Of a stretch of 64,000 nucleotides of DNA, positions 23,815 through 39,540 are shown piece by piece. Below the pieces are notes generated by a model. That model saw only the letters and a program-made list of their open reading frames with translations. It did no database searches and was not told the origin of the DNA. The DNA comes from Heterostelium multicystogenum (Eukaryota; Evosea; Eumycetozoa; Acytosteliales; Acytosteliaceae). Position 1 is the stretch's first letter, and each line of letters begins with the position of its first letter. Location of the stretch: positions 1-64,000 of the forward strand of contig RCNN01000024.1 of assembly GCA_003667245.1 (NCBI GenBank), in the 5' to 3' direction. The position numbers and the translations under genes are program-made.

Positions 23815-24097
23815 TATAAATAATAAATAACTAATAAAGTGTCATATAGCTAGGGGAGACCCATAGGTAGCAAGATTATTTATAAGTCAAAACCAGAAAA
23901 TAAATAGAAAAAATTTTGGTTGCAGAACAATCCAGACCTATGACTTTAAAAGTTTTTTAAAAGTTCTGTAATAGCAACTTGGAGCTGAGCAAAAGATTTT
24001 ATAAATACACTAATTGAATGATTGACAAAGATTAAATGGATATTTTTAATTTAAAAGACTAATATTTTTATTGATTTTGAGAAATGCAACAAAGAAT
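23815..24097. other. Short intergenic region
   Basis: Upstream of ankyrin gene A and 3' of EF-1alpha. AT-rich, no element recognised. Confidence 0.5.
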
Positions 24098-27574
<3,477 letters not shown>

Positions 27575-29061
27575 ATGGCTGAAACCAATAGTAAAGATAA
27601 TACACCAGTTGATAACTCTGCTGTCGTAGAGGATGCCGATCAAACAGTCACTCCATGGACCGTAACTTCAAAGGATGGTATCAATTATGATAAGCTCATC
27701 GACCAGTTCGGTTCAACAAAGATCGACCCAGAGCTCATTGCCCGTTTCGAAAGAGTAACCGGTAGAAAAGCACATCACTTCTTGAGAAGAGGTATCTTCT
27801 TTTCGCATAGGTAGGTGGTTGATTGACAAATGTTATTTTGATACTCAATGAGATACATTGTTTTGTTTACATTGCATGGTTACTAACTGCTATATGTTCA
27901 TATGTTTAGAGATTTAGTTGAAATTTTAGATGCATACGAAGCAGGTAAACCATTTTATTTATATACTGGACGTGGACCATCGAGTGGATCATTGCATTTC
28001 GGTCATTTGGTACCATTCATTTTTCACAAAATATCTTCAGGATGTTTTCAATGTACCATTGGTCATCCAGATGACAAACGACGAAAAGTTCCTCTGGAAG
28101 GATATCACCATGGAGGAATCCATTCAATACACCATCAACAATGTCAAGGATATCATTGCATTGGGTTTCGACATTGAAAAGACCTTTATCTTTTCAAATT
28201 TAGATTATGTTGGTACTATGTATCCAATATTGTAAAGATTGGAAAATGTGTAACTGTAAATCAAGTATGTAGCAATATCAATCATCACATAGAGTGAGAC
28301 ATTAATGCTTTATTGCAATTAGATTAAAGGTATTTTTTGGATTTGATGATTCAAGTCCATGTGGAAAGTTTGCTTTCCCACCAGTCCAAGCAGCACCAGC
28401 ATTCCCAGATTCATTCCCACATATTTTCCCACCAAGCGATCCAATGACCAAATCAATTCGTTGTTTGATTCCATGCGCTATCGATCAAGATCCATACTTT
28501 AGAATGACAAGAGATGTCGCACCAAGAATAGGTTACCTTAAGCCAAGCTTGATTCACAGTAAATTCTTCCCAGCTCTCCAAGTCACAATACAAAGATGAG
28601 TGCATCCGATGTTAACTCTGCCGTTTATTTATCCGATTCTCCTTTGGAGGTTAAGGAGAAAGTAACCAAGCATGCATTCTCCGGTGGTCGTAAAACCAAA
28701 GAAGAACATGAGTTATATGGTGCCAATTTGGAAATTGATGTTTCCTATGAATATTTAACTTATTTCCTTGAAGATGATGAATTGTTGAAGGATATTGGTG
28801 ATGTATGTACCATATGATTCAAGAGCAAGACTATTCACAAAACGAAGATATTAATATTAATTTACAATTATTTGTTTTTCTAGAAATATTCTTCTGGTAA
28901 ATTATTGACATCACAGGTTAAGAAATATTCTCATTGATGTTATGATTGAGATTAACAAAAGACATCAAGAAGCAAGATCAAGAGTTACTGATGAGATTAC
29001 AAAGACATTTATGACTGTTAGAAAGTTGAATTTCACAATGCCAACTCCATCCAAGAAGTAA
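27575..29061 (+). CDS. trpS: Tryptophanyl-tRNA synthetase, cytosolic
   Basis: Class I synthetase that charges tRNA-Trp. Start chosen at ATG 27575 ([15 protein letters not shown]); the frame is open upstream, but that part reads like T-rich leader. Exons: 27575-27810, 27910-28264, 28323-28802, 28884-29061. ATP-binding 'HIGH'-type motif [11 protein letters not shown] near 27976 and 'KMSKS'-type motif TKMSASD near 28590, both in the eukaryotic form. Other family blocks: [14 protein letters not shown] across intron 1, [34 protein letters not shown], and C-terminal [17 protein letters not shown]. Single-base breaks near 28025, 28230, 28580 and 28925; collinearity with the family is perfect, so these look like sequence errors. 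Confidence 0.93.
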
Positions 29062-29248
29062 ATAGTAATAAAATATACAGATAGTCTATTGGGTTGTTAT
29101 ATTGAAATAAAACCATCCTCCAAGACATTAATACCACTCATTGCAAGTATAGAGGTTTCTCTTATTCAGTTAATTACTATATAGTAATTTGCATTAGATG
29201 TTCATTAGTAATATTATTCACATATTTTATTATTAAATATAATTTTTC

Positions 29249-30932
29249 TTATTGGGGCATTGGTTGATGATTTTCATTTGCATTTTGATTATCTATGTCC
29301 AAGAATGAAAATATCCAATTATATTCCTCGGTACCTCCAACTGGTGGTGGTGGCTGTGGATAGTTTCCAGAGAGTAGTGGTGTTAAATATTGTTGCGGAT
29401 TGTTTGCTTGGATATGTGGGTGGGGTGGATGTGTTGGTTGCTGATGTTGTTGTTGAAGAGGTTGTTGTTGTTGATTTTGTTGACTTATGATGGTTGTATC
29501 TTTAATTTGTTGATCAGAAATTTTATTTGAATCCAAGTCCAATGTATCCTTGGGTTTTGATGGGACTTGTTGTGAATCCGATTCTAAGGTTTTAAAGTGT
29601 TTGGTTTCATTGGACTGGTCAGATAAAGGTGCAACTGAAGGAGATGATGAAAATTCATTTCTTTGGTTGGCTTGATCTACGAATGGTTGTTGGTGAATAA
29701 TGGGTGAAGAATGTGGTTCTTGTTTGAGTTGTGGTGTGCCTGGTTTAGATTGTTTGTTTTGTTGTTGTTGCTGTTGCTGTTGTTGTTGTTGGTGAATCAA
29801 ATGAACTTGTTGCATCATTGATTGATTGGGGTCATAGGTATAAGAGAGACGTCTTTGTTGCTCAAGTACTGCTTGATCTACTACAAATGGATTTCTAGCA
29901 TCTGTATTTAGTTTACTAACTTCATATGGGTTAAAGGAGTGTCTTCTCTGTTGGTCTACATTATTTTGTTGGATTTGTTGTTGTTGCTGTTGCTGTTGTT
30001 GTAAAAGAGCTACATTTACCATATCATATTGATAAGGTAGATACATTCTTTCATCCTCAGAAATATTTTGTTGTTTGTTGAGTTGCAGCTTGTGAGTTTT
30101 GTTGTTGAGTCATCAATCCTATATTAATAGGAATTCCAGCATGATTTATCATATATTGTTGTTGTTGCTGTTGTTGCTGTTGTTGTTGATATTGAATTGA
30201 ATTAATATCAACTTTACCATCCTTTGGATCCAATGGAAGTTTATCTGTTGATTGTTTAAATTTATCTTCTAAAATTGGTTGTGTAGTTGTTGGTTGTTGA
30301 GCAAGTTTCAAAGGTTGATTGGTCATTGGTTGTTGGACTGGTGAGACATTGTTATTTAATCTAGCTTGATCATCCATTCTTGCAATATTGATTTTAATTT
30401 TGTTCTTTGGAGATGCATTGCCTACAACGGAGACACCATTGCGTAGAGGTGATTGTTGTTGAAGTGAAAGTGAAGTAATATTGGGGGTTAAATGTACATT
30501 TGAATCTTCATCCAACGACTCCGAACGACGGACCTTCTTGTTAGGTGTAGGTACTTGTCGATCGAGCATTGGCGAAGGCGAGGGTGACTGTCCGGAGACA
30601 GTAGGTGAAGAGAGTTTAAAAGAAGAGAAGTTTTGACCTTGGCCATTTGCGGGATTGATTCCACCAGTGGACGCACTCAGTGGATGAGAAGAAGGAGTAC
30701 CAGAGATGTCTTCGGCGCCATCTGTCAACATCATTTCTATACACTTCAGAACCTGCTTGACCCGCATCTCGCAGTCAAGATCCGACAGGATCTTTGGTAA
30801 GCATTTATTATAAGTTGGATTATAAGTCATAACTGATGGGTTGGTTTGAGCAGCGCCGATGACTGAATTTGAAGAGGAGTTCATCTGAGGTGTCTGGTGA
30901 GTGGACTGTGACTGAGAGCTTGGGGACATCAT
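29249..30932 (-). CDS. Poly-glutamine-rich protein, probably nuclear; unknown family
   Basis: Starts MMSPSSQSQSTHQTPQMN. Residues about 38-72 form the only ordered-looking segment (CLPKILSDLDCEMRVKQVLK, then CIEMMLTDGAEDISG), likely helical. The rest is Ser/Pro/Gln-rich with repeated SPTVSGQSPSPSP-type motifs, a KKVRRSES basic cluster and at least three long poly-Gln tracts (near 30160, 29985 and 29770). One frame break near 30060 divides the protein in two; the second frame runs NISEDERMYLPYQYDMVNV and on to the end. Composition resembles transcriptional co-regulators, but no domain supports a specific role. Its 5' flank is unusually long (about 5 kb to the next clear gene). Confidence 0.75.
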
Positions 30933-33900
30933 TTTTAATTCAAATTAAATGTTTGTCAATGTTTTTATTTTTAGTATCACAATGACCAGATAAATTAAAG
31001 TCTTTAACAAACACAGATTCAAGTTGCGATCAGAGTTTGTTGGGTGGTTATATTTTTGTGGTAGCCAAAATTAGATTTTTTCAGTATGAAAAAAAATGTG
31101 AATACCAGAGCTTTTTGGTTTTGTGGAAATTGGTTGCTGCTTGTTTTTTTTTTTTGACAACACAAAAATTAGTTGTGATCTTACCAAAACCTGCTGGGTT
31201 GTTTAATGAAAATAAAGTAAAATTAATTAATAAAAATTGTTGCTTATTTTCTTTTGAAAAATGATGGATATTTAAATTGATGCCAGTCAATACAAGGTGG
31301 GTAAGGAATATTACTAATTTTTGATATTTTATTGATGTTGGAAAATGTGCATAAATAAATGTTTATAATGATACAAAGAAAATAGATCACAAACTGTTTT
31401 GTTTTTGTTTTTTTTGTTTTGAGTTTTTTAAGATTTTGATTGGGTGTGTAAAAAACTAATGAGATTTTGATTTGGTTTTTGTGATAGTGTTCATTTAAAA
31501 AGTTTGTGGTTGGTTGAACTTGTAATGATGCGTGAAGATATGAACTTCTAAGAAATAAATGATGAACAGTTTGAATGTTATTAAAATGACGAATTTAACC
31601 AATGAGAGGAGCTTTGATTTGTTTTTGATTACTTTTTTGTTTTATTTTTATGGAGTAACAACTTTATAATTGGTTACAATGTATATTATAATATAAATAG
31701 CGAGTAATAACTAACTTTTTTTTTTGAAAAAGTATTTATTTGTTTTTAAAGTTTAACTCGATATTTTGGACATAGGAAAAAGAAAAAGAAATATATTATT
31801 TATATATGTATATATATTTGAATAAATAAATTTAAATAATAATAATATAAATGTTGATTTATTTAAATATATATATATTATTATTAATATTAATATTATT
31901 ATATTGATATTTATAATATTATTATTACAGCATGATTTGTTTGGTGAAATAATGAGAGAGTGGTTGATGGATGATGGTAGTAAATGTGGTGGTCTGCTGG
32001 GATATGGTTATTGATTTGATTATTGTTTTATTACTATTTTTGTGATTATTATCTTATATTAGATAAATGATATGTTTCAAAATTATGCTGAACACAGTAT
32101 TGATGTTACAATTATTTTTGCATTATTATTTATTTATTAGCTGATATTTGAAATGACTTGATGCTTGATATTTTGATGTGAGAAAATGGAAACAGGTGGG
32201 AGTAATAAAAGTACAACAGATTTGATCAATGTTGCTCTGAAACAGCACAAATTAAATTATCAACCAAAATGATGATTTGCGAAAAAACACCAACAGGCAA
32301 TAATAAATGAGAAATTACTCCTGCTGCTAACAAACAAACTTATCTATCGATAATACAACAATATTAAATGTATATATTTTAAATCAATTGGATTGGATAT
32401 ATATTTCTTTATACATATAAATAGAAATATCAGTGTTAGTGTATAGTGGGTGTATATGTTGTGGTGGTAGTGGTGATGGTGGTAGTGGTGGTTGTTTAAA
32501 CACATCATCATCATCATCATATGATCAGAGTTTAATTAGTATTAATTTAACTAAATAGCATATTATATATTTATATAATATCATCAATCGCACATATGTT
32601 AGTGATCATGATGATTGATTTCAAATAACACTCACTTTTGCACTCGATATGATGATATTTCTATTGGTTCAAATTTTGATGAATCCAACCAATATCATTG
32701 ATATGGAAAAGAATGTTGGATTTTAAATAGTGGATACTGAATTGAATAATTACCAAATAAAGAATTAATACCACGCTGTTACAATCCTTATTTCTATTTT
32801 TATAAATATTATATATATATAGTTTAAAATGGTATTATTTTAATAAACAATATAAAAGAATTACAAAAAGAACAGATGTATTGATTCTGCTAGATATATT
32901 TATATAACATAGAGATAGATAGATGTATATATTTAAATAAAAGAAAGAAAGTGGACAGAATTGTTTTTCAATTATTACAGTATCCATCCCCATCTACCAC
33001 AACCATGACTTTTTTTTATTACCACAAACCAACAGCAACAACAACAATATCAATATCCAACAACAACAACAACAAACAGGAAAAAAATATAAAGATTATA
33101 TTGCATGGAGTGTAATTGATCATTACTTATATTTTAAAGACCTTGATCACCCCAAGATCACTCCACTCGATTCAGTTGTCTACTTCTGTTTTGTTTGTTC
33201 TGATTTTATTGATTTGATTGATTGATTGATTGTTTTTGGAATGATATTGAAGTATCATGATAATACTGCTGAGTGTCCAATTGATTTACCTTATTTTCTT
33301 ATTCCTACACCAAGAACACACTTCATAAGTTTGGTCGGCTATGTGATAACGATAGTGTTGGAGGTACAATGTAATCGGTAGCAGCGACAACAACTGCAAC
33401 AAACGCGTGGCAGTTCCACTAACTGTTTGATATTAAATTTTTACAACTGGAGTTTAATCCAATTGATCAACTCCCCTTTTCCCAACCAAACATTGTCACA
33501 ATGTTCTTCGTTTCAAAACCACAACAACATTATCAAGCTGGCCAAATGTACGATTGGATATAGGAGGAAAGAATCCAACTTCATTATACAGAAGTGAACT
33601 AAACAAAAAACAGAACCCACAAACTTCAATAATATATGATTGACGGGATGGGGGATTATCAGATTTAACAAGTTTGAAACAGAACAAATAAAATAGTATG
33701 AATGAGTGATTCCTAGCATCGAATGTGTTCTGTTTACCTTGTGCTCTTTCTATTCTGTAGAGGTAGTGTTTTGTTGTTGTTGTTCTTTTCTCTCTCTCTC
33801 TCTCTCTCTCTCTTTCTGTGTGTGTTGGTGGTGGTAGTTGAAGCGGTGGTAATCGTGGTGTAGTAGTGGTAGTCGTGTCTTGTTTAATATCTCTTAATGA

Positions 33901-34469
33901 TAAATGCTGATGCTTTTAATTTAAATGTTGTTTTGTTATGTTTTCCATATTGTACCACTCACTTGTTGACACTAACATTGGTTGCTTGCTTCCACAAATC
34001 TTATACCTAACAGGTTTTGAATGGCGTTGTGGGTGGTGGTATTAAAACACTTTACATTTTTAGTTACAGTGGTGTTTTTGTAAGCAAATGGGGATTCAAA
34101 TCAAACTAGATCAATATTTATTTGGTAATGTTTGATTTTGGGTGTGGGTTCTGGTTGAATATCATCTTTGAGTGAAATCACACTTGATGTATTGTCATTT
34201 AAGTTAAATTATCATTATTATTTTGTTTCAATTCATCTGTCTGTCACACAGTTAGTTATATTGATAAACAAAATATCAATCATTTTGATATTGATACTAA
34301 CTAAAAAATTAATAATAACAACTATGCAAAGATCAATCAATAATTATGTTTGTTAAAGTGATGTTGTCAGGACTGAGTTGTTGATGTTTGATACTTTGGT
34401 TGTTATTGACAATAAATACGTATTACTTATACAAATGAAGATTGACAACTAGCCTATCACTATCAAAGT
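30933..34469. other. Long gene-poor region, 3.5 kb
   Basis: No open frame with protein-like composition found. It has TA-rich tracts, GT-rich stretches (for example GGTGGTAGTGGTGATGGTGG near 32460), CAT and CAA trinucleotide runs, and a (TC)n tract. A less AT-rich stretch lies at about 33280-33660. It probably includes the upstream control region of the poly-Gln gene, possibly with unrecognised non-coding RNA. Confidence 0.5.
33789..33813. repeat. (TC)n microsatellite
   Basis: Uninterrupted TC dinucleotides, about 12 units. Confidence 0.85.
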
Positions 34470-35215
34470 AGTGTAATACGATTCTACTTCTGCTTCTTGC
34501 TTTAGTTGTATTGGAATATTCAAAGATTGTTTATAACCCAGCTCTGTGTTACTGTCAAAACCATCAGTGAATTCGTATATGTGTAGCTAGGTTGATCAGC
34601 ATTACCAAGAATATTGCATATCAAATAGCGTACTGAATACCTGTTTGCCAAGATCTAGCTATTGTAAATAATGATGATAACCATTTACATGTATTTAATC
34701 TAATAATTGATTGATTGGTTTGATTGATTGATTTGACATATGATGATGATGTTTAATGATATTGATGCAAGCTACAATGTTCTTTTGAAACTATACATGA
34801 TAAAGTCTATATATTATTTATTTTCGTTTGTAGCTGCTATACAATTTGAGAATAAGTCTACTGCTCGTCGACAATTCATCTTATCGCTTTCGAATTTTAG
34901 ACATTCAATAACGAGGTCCTCTAAAATCTTTACAACGTTGATTTTTGTCTAATGACTTTATTTGATTATCATTGTGTACTCTGTCATTGTTAGAAATGAA
35001 GATATGATATTCTATTAGTTGTTATTCACTCGTCATCTCTCTATTGTGTATGTTATTTTCATATCTAAATCGTATTTCATACCTATAGGTATTTAAAAAA
35101 GATCTTTGTTGTTCTTCGATTGCTTCTACTCTAAATCTTGCATTCAAAGTTTTCTTCCTCTACTAACTTCTTTGATTGATTGATTCTTTCATTGAGTTTA
35201 TCCATCTCATCTAAT
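34470..35215 (-). CDS. Possible hidden small gene, minus strand, multi-exon and disrupted
   Basis: Found by reading the minus strand rather than by open-frame length. From about 35200 downward: MDKLNERINQSKKLVEEE, then after a one-base break near 35150 KTLNARFRVEAIEEQQRSFL and NTYR. A plausible intron follows (GTATGA near 35090 to TTAG near 34954). The next block reads TKINVVKILEDLVIECLKFE, SDKMNCRRAVDLFSNCIAA, TNENK-stop (stop near 34831). Further down, segments LDLGKQVFSTLFDMQYS (near 34600-34655) and LHIYEFTDGFDSNTELGYKQ...IQLKQEAEVESYY (near 34470-34580) also read like protein, with stops between them. The mixed charged and hydrophobic composition, including coiled-coil-like heptads, is not what random AT-rich DNA gives. 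No family recognised; boundaries are approximate. Confidence 0.4.
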
Positions 35216-35407
35216 TGTGTGTATTCGCCTAGTATTAAACACCACTACATTCAAGCTTTTATCAACCAACCCGACTGCGAATCTGAACAAAACAAACTTT
35301 TAAAAAACTTGATGAAAATAGATGGGTGTAACCTCCAGAATTATCTCTCGAATTACCTCAGAACTGCTGAGTACAATATAAACTTATTGGATTTTCTTAA
35401 AAGTTAA
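35216..35407 (+). other. Short protein-like open stretch, plus strand
   Basis: A plus-strand frame open to the stop at 35405-35407 reads FINQPDCESEQNKLLKNLMK and on to INLLDFLKS, with unusually GC-containing codons for this region. It could be a terminal exon or a relic of a broken gene. No start or upstream exon could be assigned. Confidence 0.25.
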
Positions 35408-35853
35408 ATTTATACAAATTCTTTCATGTGTATTGAAAGTTTGATCATCCTGTTGATCCCAAGATGATGGGCATATTTCACAGAATGACTTTCTACTAGA
35501 ATAGATTTGATATCTAGCCTCATTTGATCATGAGGTACTCAATACCAAATTCCGGAGTGTTTTATGACATTGTTCCTACGATCAGTATGTTATAACCACA
35601 AATTTGTAATTTTTTCATTTGATTGTCTGATGTTGCTAATAATAACTGAGTCAAACCATTTACAAAAATAACCATTTTGGGCAATCTTCCCTCTGTGTGA
35701 TTTTGGCTACAATTTTGGACTTTCTCAGAAAAACAGATGAATTTATATTATTTTTTGGTTTCTTTGTTCTCATTATAAGTATAAAAGGAACTCATGAGTT
35801 CACACATATCTTTTATATTTCTAAATAAATATAACTAAATTAGTAATTTAAAA

Positions 35854-36539
35854 ATGCAAAGCGAACTTTCCATTAATACTATTGTTTTTATTGGACCTAC
35901 TGGTGTAGGAAAGTCAAGACTGATCAACTATTTGGCTGGAAAAGATGTTGCCAAAACAGCAAATACTCTAAGAAGTGTTACCAAAGGTCTTCAAGCATAT
36001 TGTGTGAATCCAGAAGGAAGTAATACACATGGTTATTTGTTTGTTGATACACAAGGTGTTTGTGATACCACCATGACAAATAGTGAAGTAGTGACTCTCA
36101 TAGCAGAAGCTTTGAAAATCAAGTCAAAAGAGTCAACTACTTCATCTTGATGATTAAGTCAGGGAGAATGACAGACGAGAATCGTAAAGCCATCGAACAA
36201 CTCATTTCGGAGTTTAGTTTAGATGAAAGAAAACAACATGTGTATGTAATTGTCACAAACTGTGAAGTATTGAACCAACCTGCACTACAAGCTCTTAGAG
36301 CAGAAGTCTGTGCAGACAGAACCATAAAAAAGGTCCTAACTGTCAAAGAAGATCGCATTACCAATCTAAATTTCACTGGTCTACCTGATCCTAAAGATGT
36401 AAACGATTGGATGATGGATGGTGTTATGAAGTGGATGGAAGTCCAACGAAAACCATTAATGGAATTCATTTCCCAAAAAATAAGTTCAATAGAACCAGTT
36501 AAACCAGAAACTAGAAATAGCTGGTGCAACATCCTTTAA
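35854..36539 (+). CDS. AIG1/GIMAP-like P-loop GTPase with C-terminal CaaX-like box
   Basis: Small GTPase of the AIG1 type. G1 is GPTGVGKS (residues about 14-21), the switch region carries a Ser/Thr-rich SVTKG, and G3 is DTQG (FVDTQGVCDT). After a one-base break in an A run near 36128 comes the AIG1-like strand NYFILMIKSGRMTDENRKAI, and VYVIVTNCEV is at the G4 position, where a TNCE-type motif replaces NKxD. The corrected protein is about 228 residues and ends in WCNIL. A cysteine four from the end with a final Leu suggests geranylgeranylation and membrane attachment (inference). No introns. Assignment to AIG1 rather than another P-loop family rests on these motifs only. Confidence 0.75.
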
Positions 36540-37077
36540 AAACATCCATTTGGTCCGTTCGGTTAATTAAATATTTCAACATCATAAATTTCTTTCACTC
36601 CATTTAAAATAGTAATAATAATAGACTAAAATGATTAAAAATTCATTGAATTATGTTCAAAAGAAATAAACATTTCTGACAAAATTACACCCACTATCTG
36701 TAGTCAAACAAAGATTTAATGTGTTTGAAATGTGGTATTAATTAATCAACAGTCGTTGTGTATGGGGGGAATTTTATATTTCTCACTCAACAATGAATCA
36801 GTTTTAAATGTTTAATTTAAATAAAGTAAAATTTAAGTAGAAATATGGTGATCGATAACCAATAATACTATTACAGTAGCATGATTACTGTGTGAAGTTA
36901 ACATTAGTATCTGTCAGTTATTGATTGTTGTGTTAAATATCACTCACCATTTTATTATCAATAAATTAATGGTATATAGGATAGAGAATTAAATTTAACT
37001 AAATCAAATCAACAATATTCTATCTATTATATAAATAATTTATACATTGTATAAATATATTATTATTATTATTGGTA
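36540..37077. other. Intergenic region, AT-rich
   Basis: Separates the GTPase and the polysaccharide lyase, both on the plus strand. T/A tracts directly precede the lyase ATG. Nothing else is recognised. Confidence 0.5.
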
Positions 37078-39515
37078 ATGAAAATATTTATATTTATTAT
37101 ATCAACTTTATTTGTAATTAGTCAGGTGGTTGCTGATCCTTTTTATTTCAATCCGATACCTGTTTTGGGTAATGGCACTGATGAACTGAAATTTTACAAT
37201 AATTTCTATATGCAATTGGAGAAGGAGGTTGGCTCGACGAGGGATGAAATCGATGGAATGATCAATTCCATTGTCCAACAGGATGGTAGTTTCAATGGTA
37301 TAAACTACAACGATACATCTCCAGCCAATTGGCAACCTATTAGCCACTTGCAGAAATTATTCCAATGGGCAACGCTCTTCTATGGCATGGATAGTAGTAA
37401 AATCGCTGATGCTAATCAAAAGTTTGAGAAATCAATGCTGTTTTGGTTAGACAAAAATTGTACATCCACCAACCCTTATTTCAATGACCGTTTGGTGCCA
37501 GAGCTGTTTGCCAAAGCCGTCGGTTACTATCTTGGAAGAGCTGGACAGAATTTCACAACCACTGAAATTAAAAGTCGAATTGATGCAATAATTGCTGCAA
37601 CAACCTATAATGGTGCTGGAACTCTTCAAAATAGAGTATCCAGTGGTATGACCGTATTGCACTATGAGCTCACCAAGTTATTCCCCAAGGTTAACCATGG
37701 TAGCTTACTCACCGCTATAAAGACAATCACAGACACACTTGGATATACATCTGGACAATCCGAGGGAATCAAAGTCGACGGTAGTTTCATTTATAATGAT
37801 GGTGATGGACCTGTATGTATATAAATTAGTAAATTCTTAAGTACAAAATATTAATAACAATCATGTAGTTGTTACATAATGGATATACTGGTACCAAGTA
37901 TATGAAGGATTTAATACTAGTGTTGGGTTCCGCTAAAAACACAACTTTCTTTAAGTTGAGCAATAAGCAAATTGATGCCTTTAAAGCTTTGTCCCTTCAG
38001 GGAAATCAATGGATGGCTGTAAGTAGATCCGGAAGCACCAATTACCATCCCGCTACTGTTGGCGTAAATATTAGTAGAATTGACGGAACCAAGTTCACTT
38101 TATCTGATGCTCTGATCAAGTTGGTTCCTGATAACTTTACCGATGAATTTACTGTTTGGGTACAAAGAATCAATGGTAGCAATCCCACCAGTTTGGTTGG
38201 AAACCGTCAATTCTATTATAGTGACTTTTTAATTCATTCCAGAAATGGCTATTCTGCAAGTTTAAAGTTCTCTAGTAAGAGATTGTTGAATGCTGCCTGC
38301 AAATATGGTGATGGTTTAACTACTCAGAAGATGTCAGATGGATCTTTCTTCTTGATTGTCAATGGAAAGGAGTATGAGAAAATCTATCCTATCATGAATT
38401 GGCAAATGATCCCAGGTACCACTTCACTGTTAAACACTACTAAAGTATTATGTGAAGAAGTTGCCGCCTATGGAGCGACTTCTTTCGATGGATCTCTTTC
38501 AGATGGACTGTATGGTATAGCTGCCCTGGATTTGCAACCACCTTACTCAAAAGGAATGAAAGCAAAGAAATCCTGGTTCTTCTTTGATGAACAAATTGTA
38601 TTTTTGGGTTCAAACATCACTTCTACCTCGACAGACTCACAGCTTTTCACCACTATCAGCCAGCAAATCCACAGTGAGCCATTCTACTACGATGGTAAAC
38701 CCAATGTTACATCGACTCCCAATGAAATGTTAAATATCACTTGGTACTACCAAAGCAATACTGCGGTTATATTCCCACCATTCAGTGGAACTAATTCTAC
38801 CAATGTATCTTTCACTGTCGATTACCAAGGAGGTAATTGGAAGAATATTGGAAACGACGTTGGAGATGTGAATGCTCAGGTATTTAAATCATATCTTAAC
38901 CATACCGGTTCCAAATCAAGCCAGTACCAGTACATCATGATTCCAAATATCAAGTTTGATGTCTTCCAATCGTCAATGAGCACATTATTCTCGACCATCC
39001 ATATCTTAAGAAATGATGACCGTATCCATGCTGTCTATCACGGTAGTTTGGAGATTTTACAAGTTGTCATTTGGGATAATTCCGAGGTATTTGTAACACC
39101 ATATGGATTCAATATATCAACCAACCAACCAATTCTATTGCAAGTCAATATGAAGAATACCAGTTACTACCAACTTACCGTGAGTGACCCAACTCAAACC
39201 TTGTCCACTGTTGAAGTTGTCTTTAGACACATAGAGTTAATTGGACCATTCAGTAAATTCTCAACCTCGACCAACTATACAACCATCAATTTCCAATTGC
39301 CATCACTCGAGTACAGAGGTTCCTCCAATACTTGGGAATACAAGGCAGTCCCAGTTACTGCAAACTCCACACATGGAAACTCCAGCGCTACTACCTCGAC
39401 ACCATCACCATCTCCAACACCATCGTCTCCATCGACCGGAACAAACATTTGGATTCCAACGAGCATCAACATCTTTGTCCTATTTGTATGCATAGCCATT
39501 ATTTATTTCATTTAA
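37078..39515 (+). CDS. Secreted/cell-surface polysaccharide lyase family 8 (hyaluronate/chondroitin/xanthan lyase-like)
   Basis: Secreted lyase that should cut acidic polysaccharides by beta-elimination. The signal peptide is MKIFIFIISTLFVISQVVA. An alpha-helical toroid domain covers about residues 30-300, followed by beta-sandwich domains. Family motifs are DGSFIYNDGD...LHNGYTGTKY (near 37780-37905, split by an intron at 37813-37868), the Arg-rich SRSGSTNYHPATVG region (near 38020-38060), HSRNGYSASLKFSS (near 38235) and NWQMIPGTTS (near 38397). The C-terminus is a Ser/Thr/Pro linker then IWIPTSINIFVLFVCIAIIY plus FI, which fits a GPI-anchor signal or a single membrane helix. The gene reads through intact apart from the intron, unlike most neighbours. 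ATG 37078 fits the signal peptide; an in-frame TTG lies two codons upstream. Exact substrate is not predictable. Confidence 0.88.
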
Positions 39516-39540
39516 AGTTAATAAACTCGCTCAACTTCAC

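Noticed and set aside
33614..33622. AACCCACAA, resembling the dictyostelid upstream element (DUSE) of small RNA genes
   Set aside because: A single 9-base match; I could not find a matching downstream RNA with the expected conserved ends.
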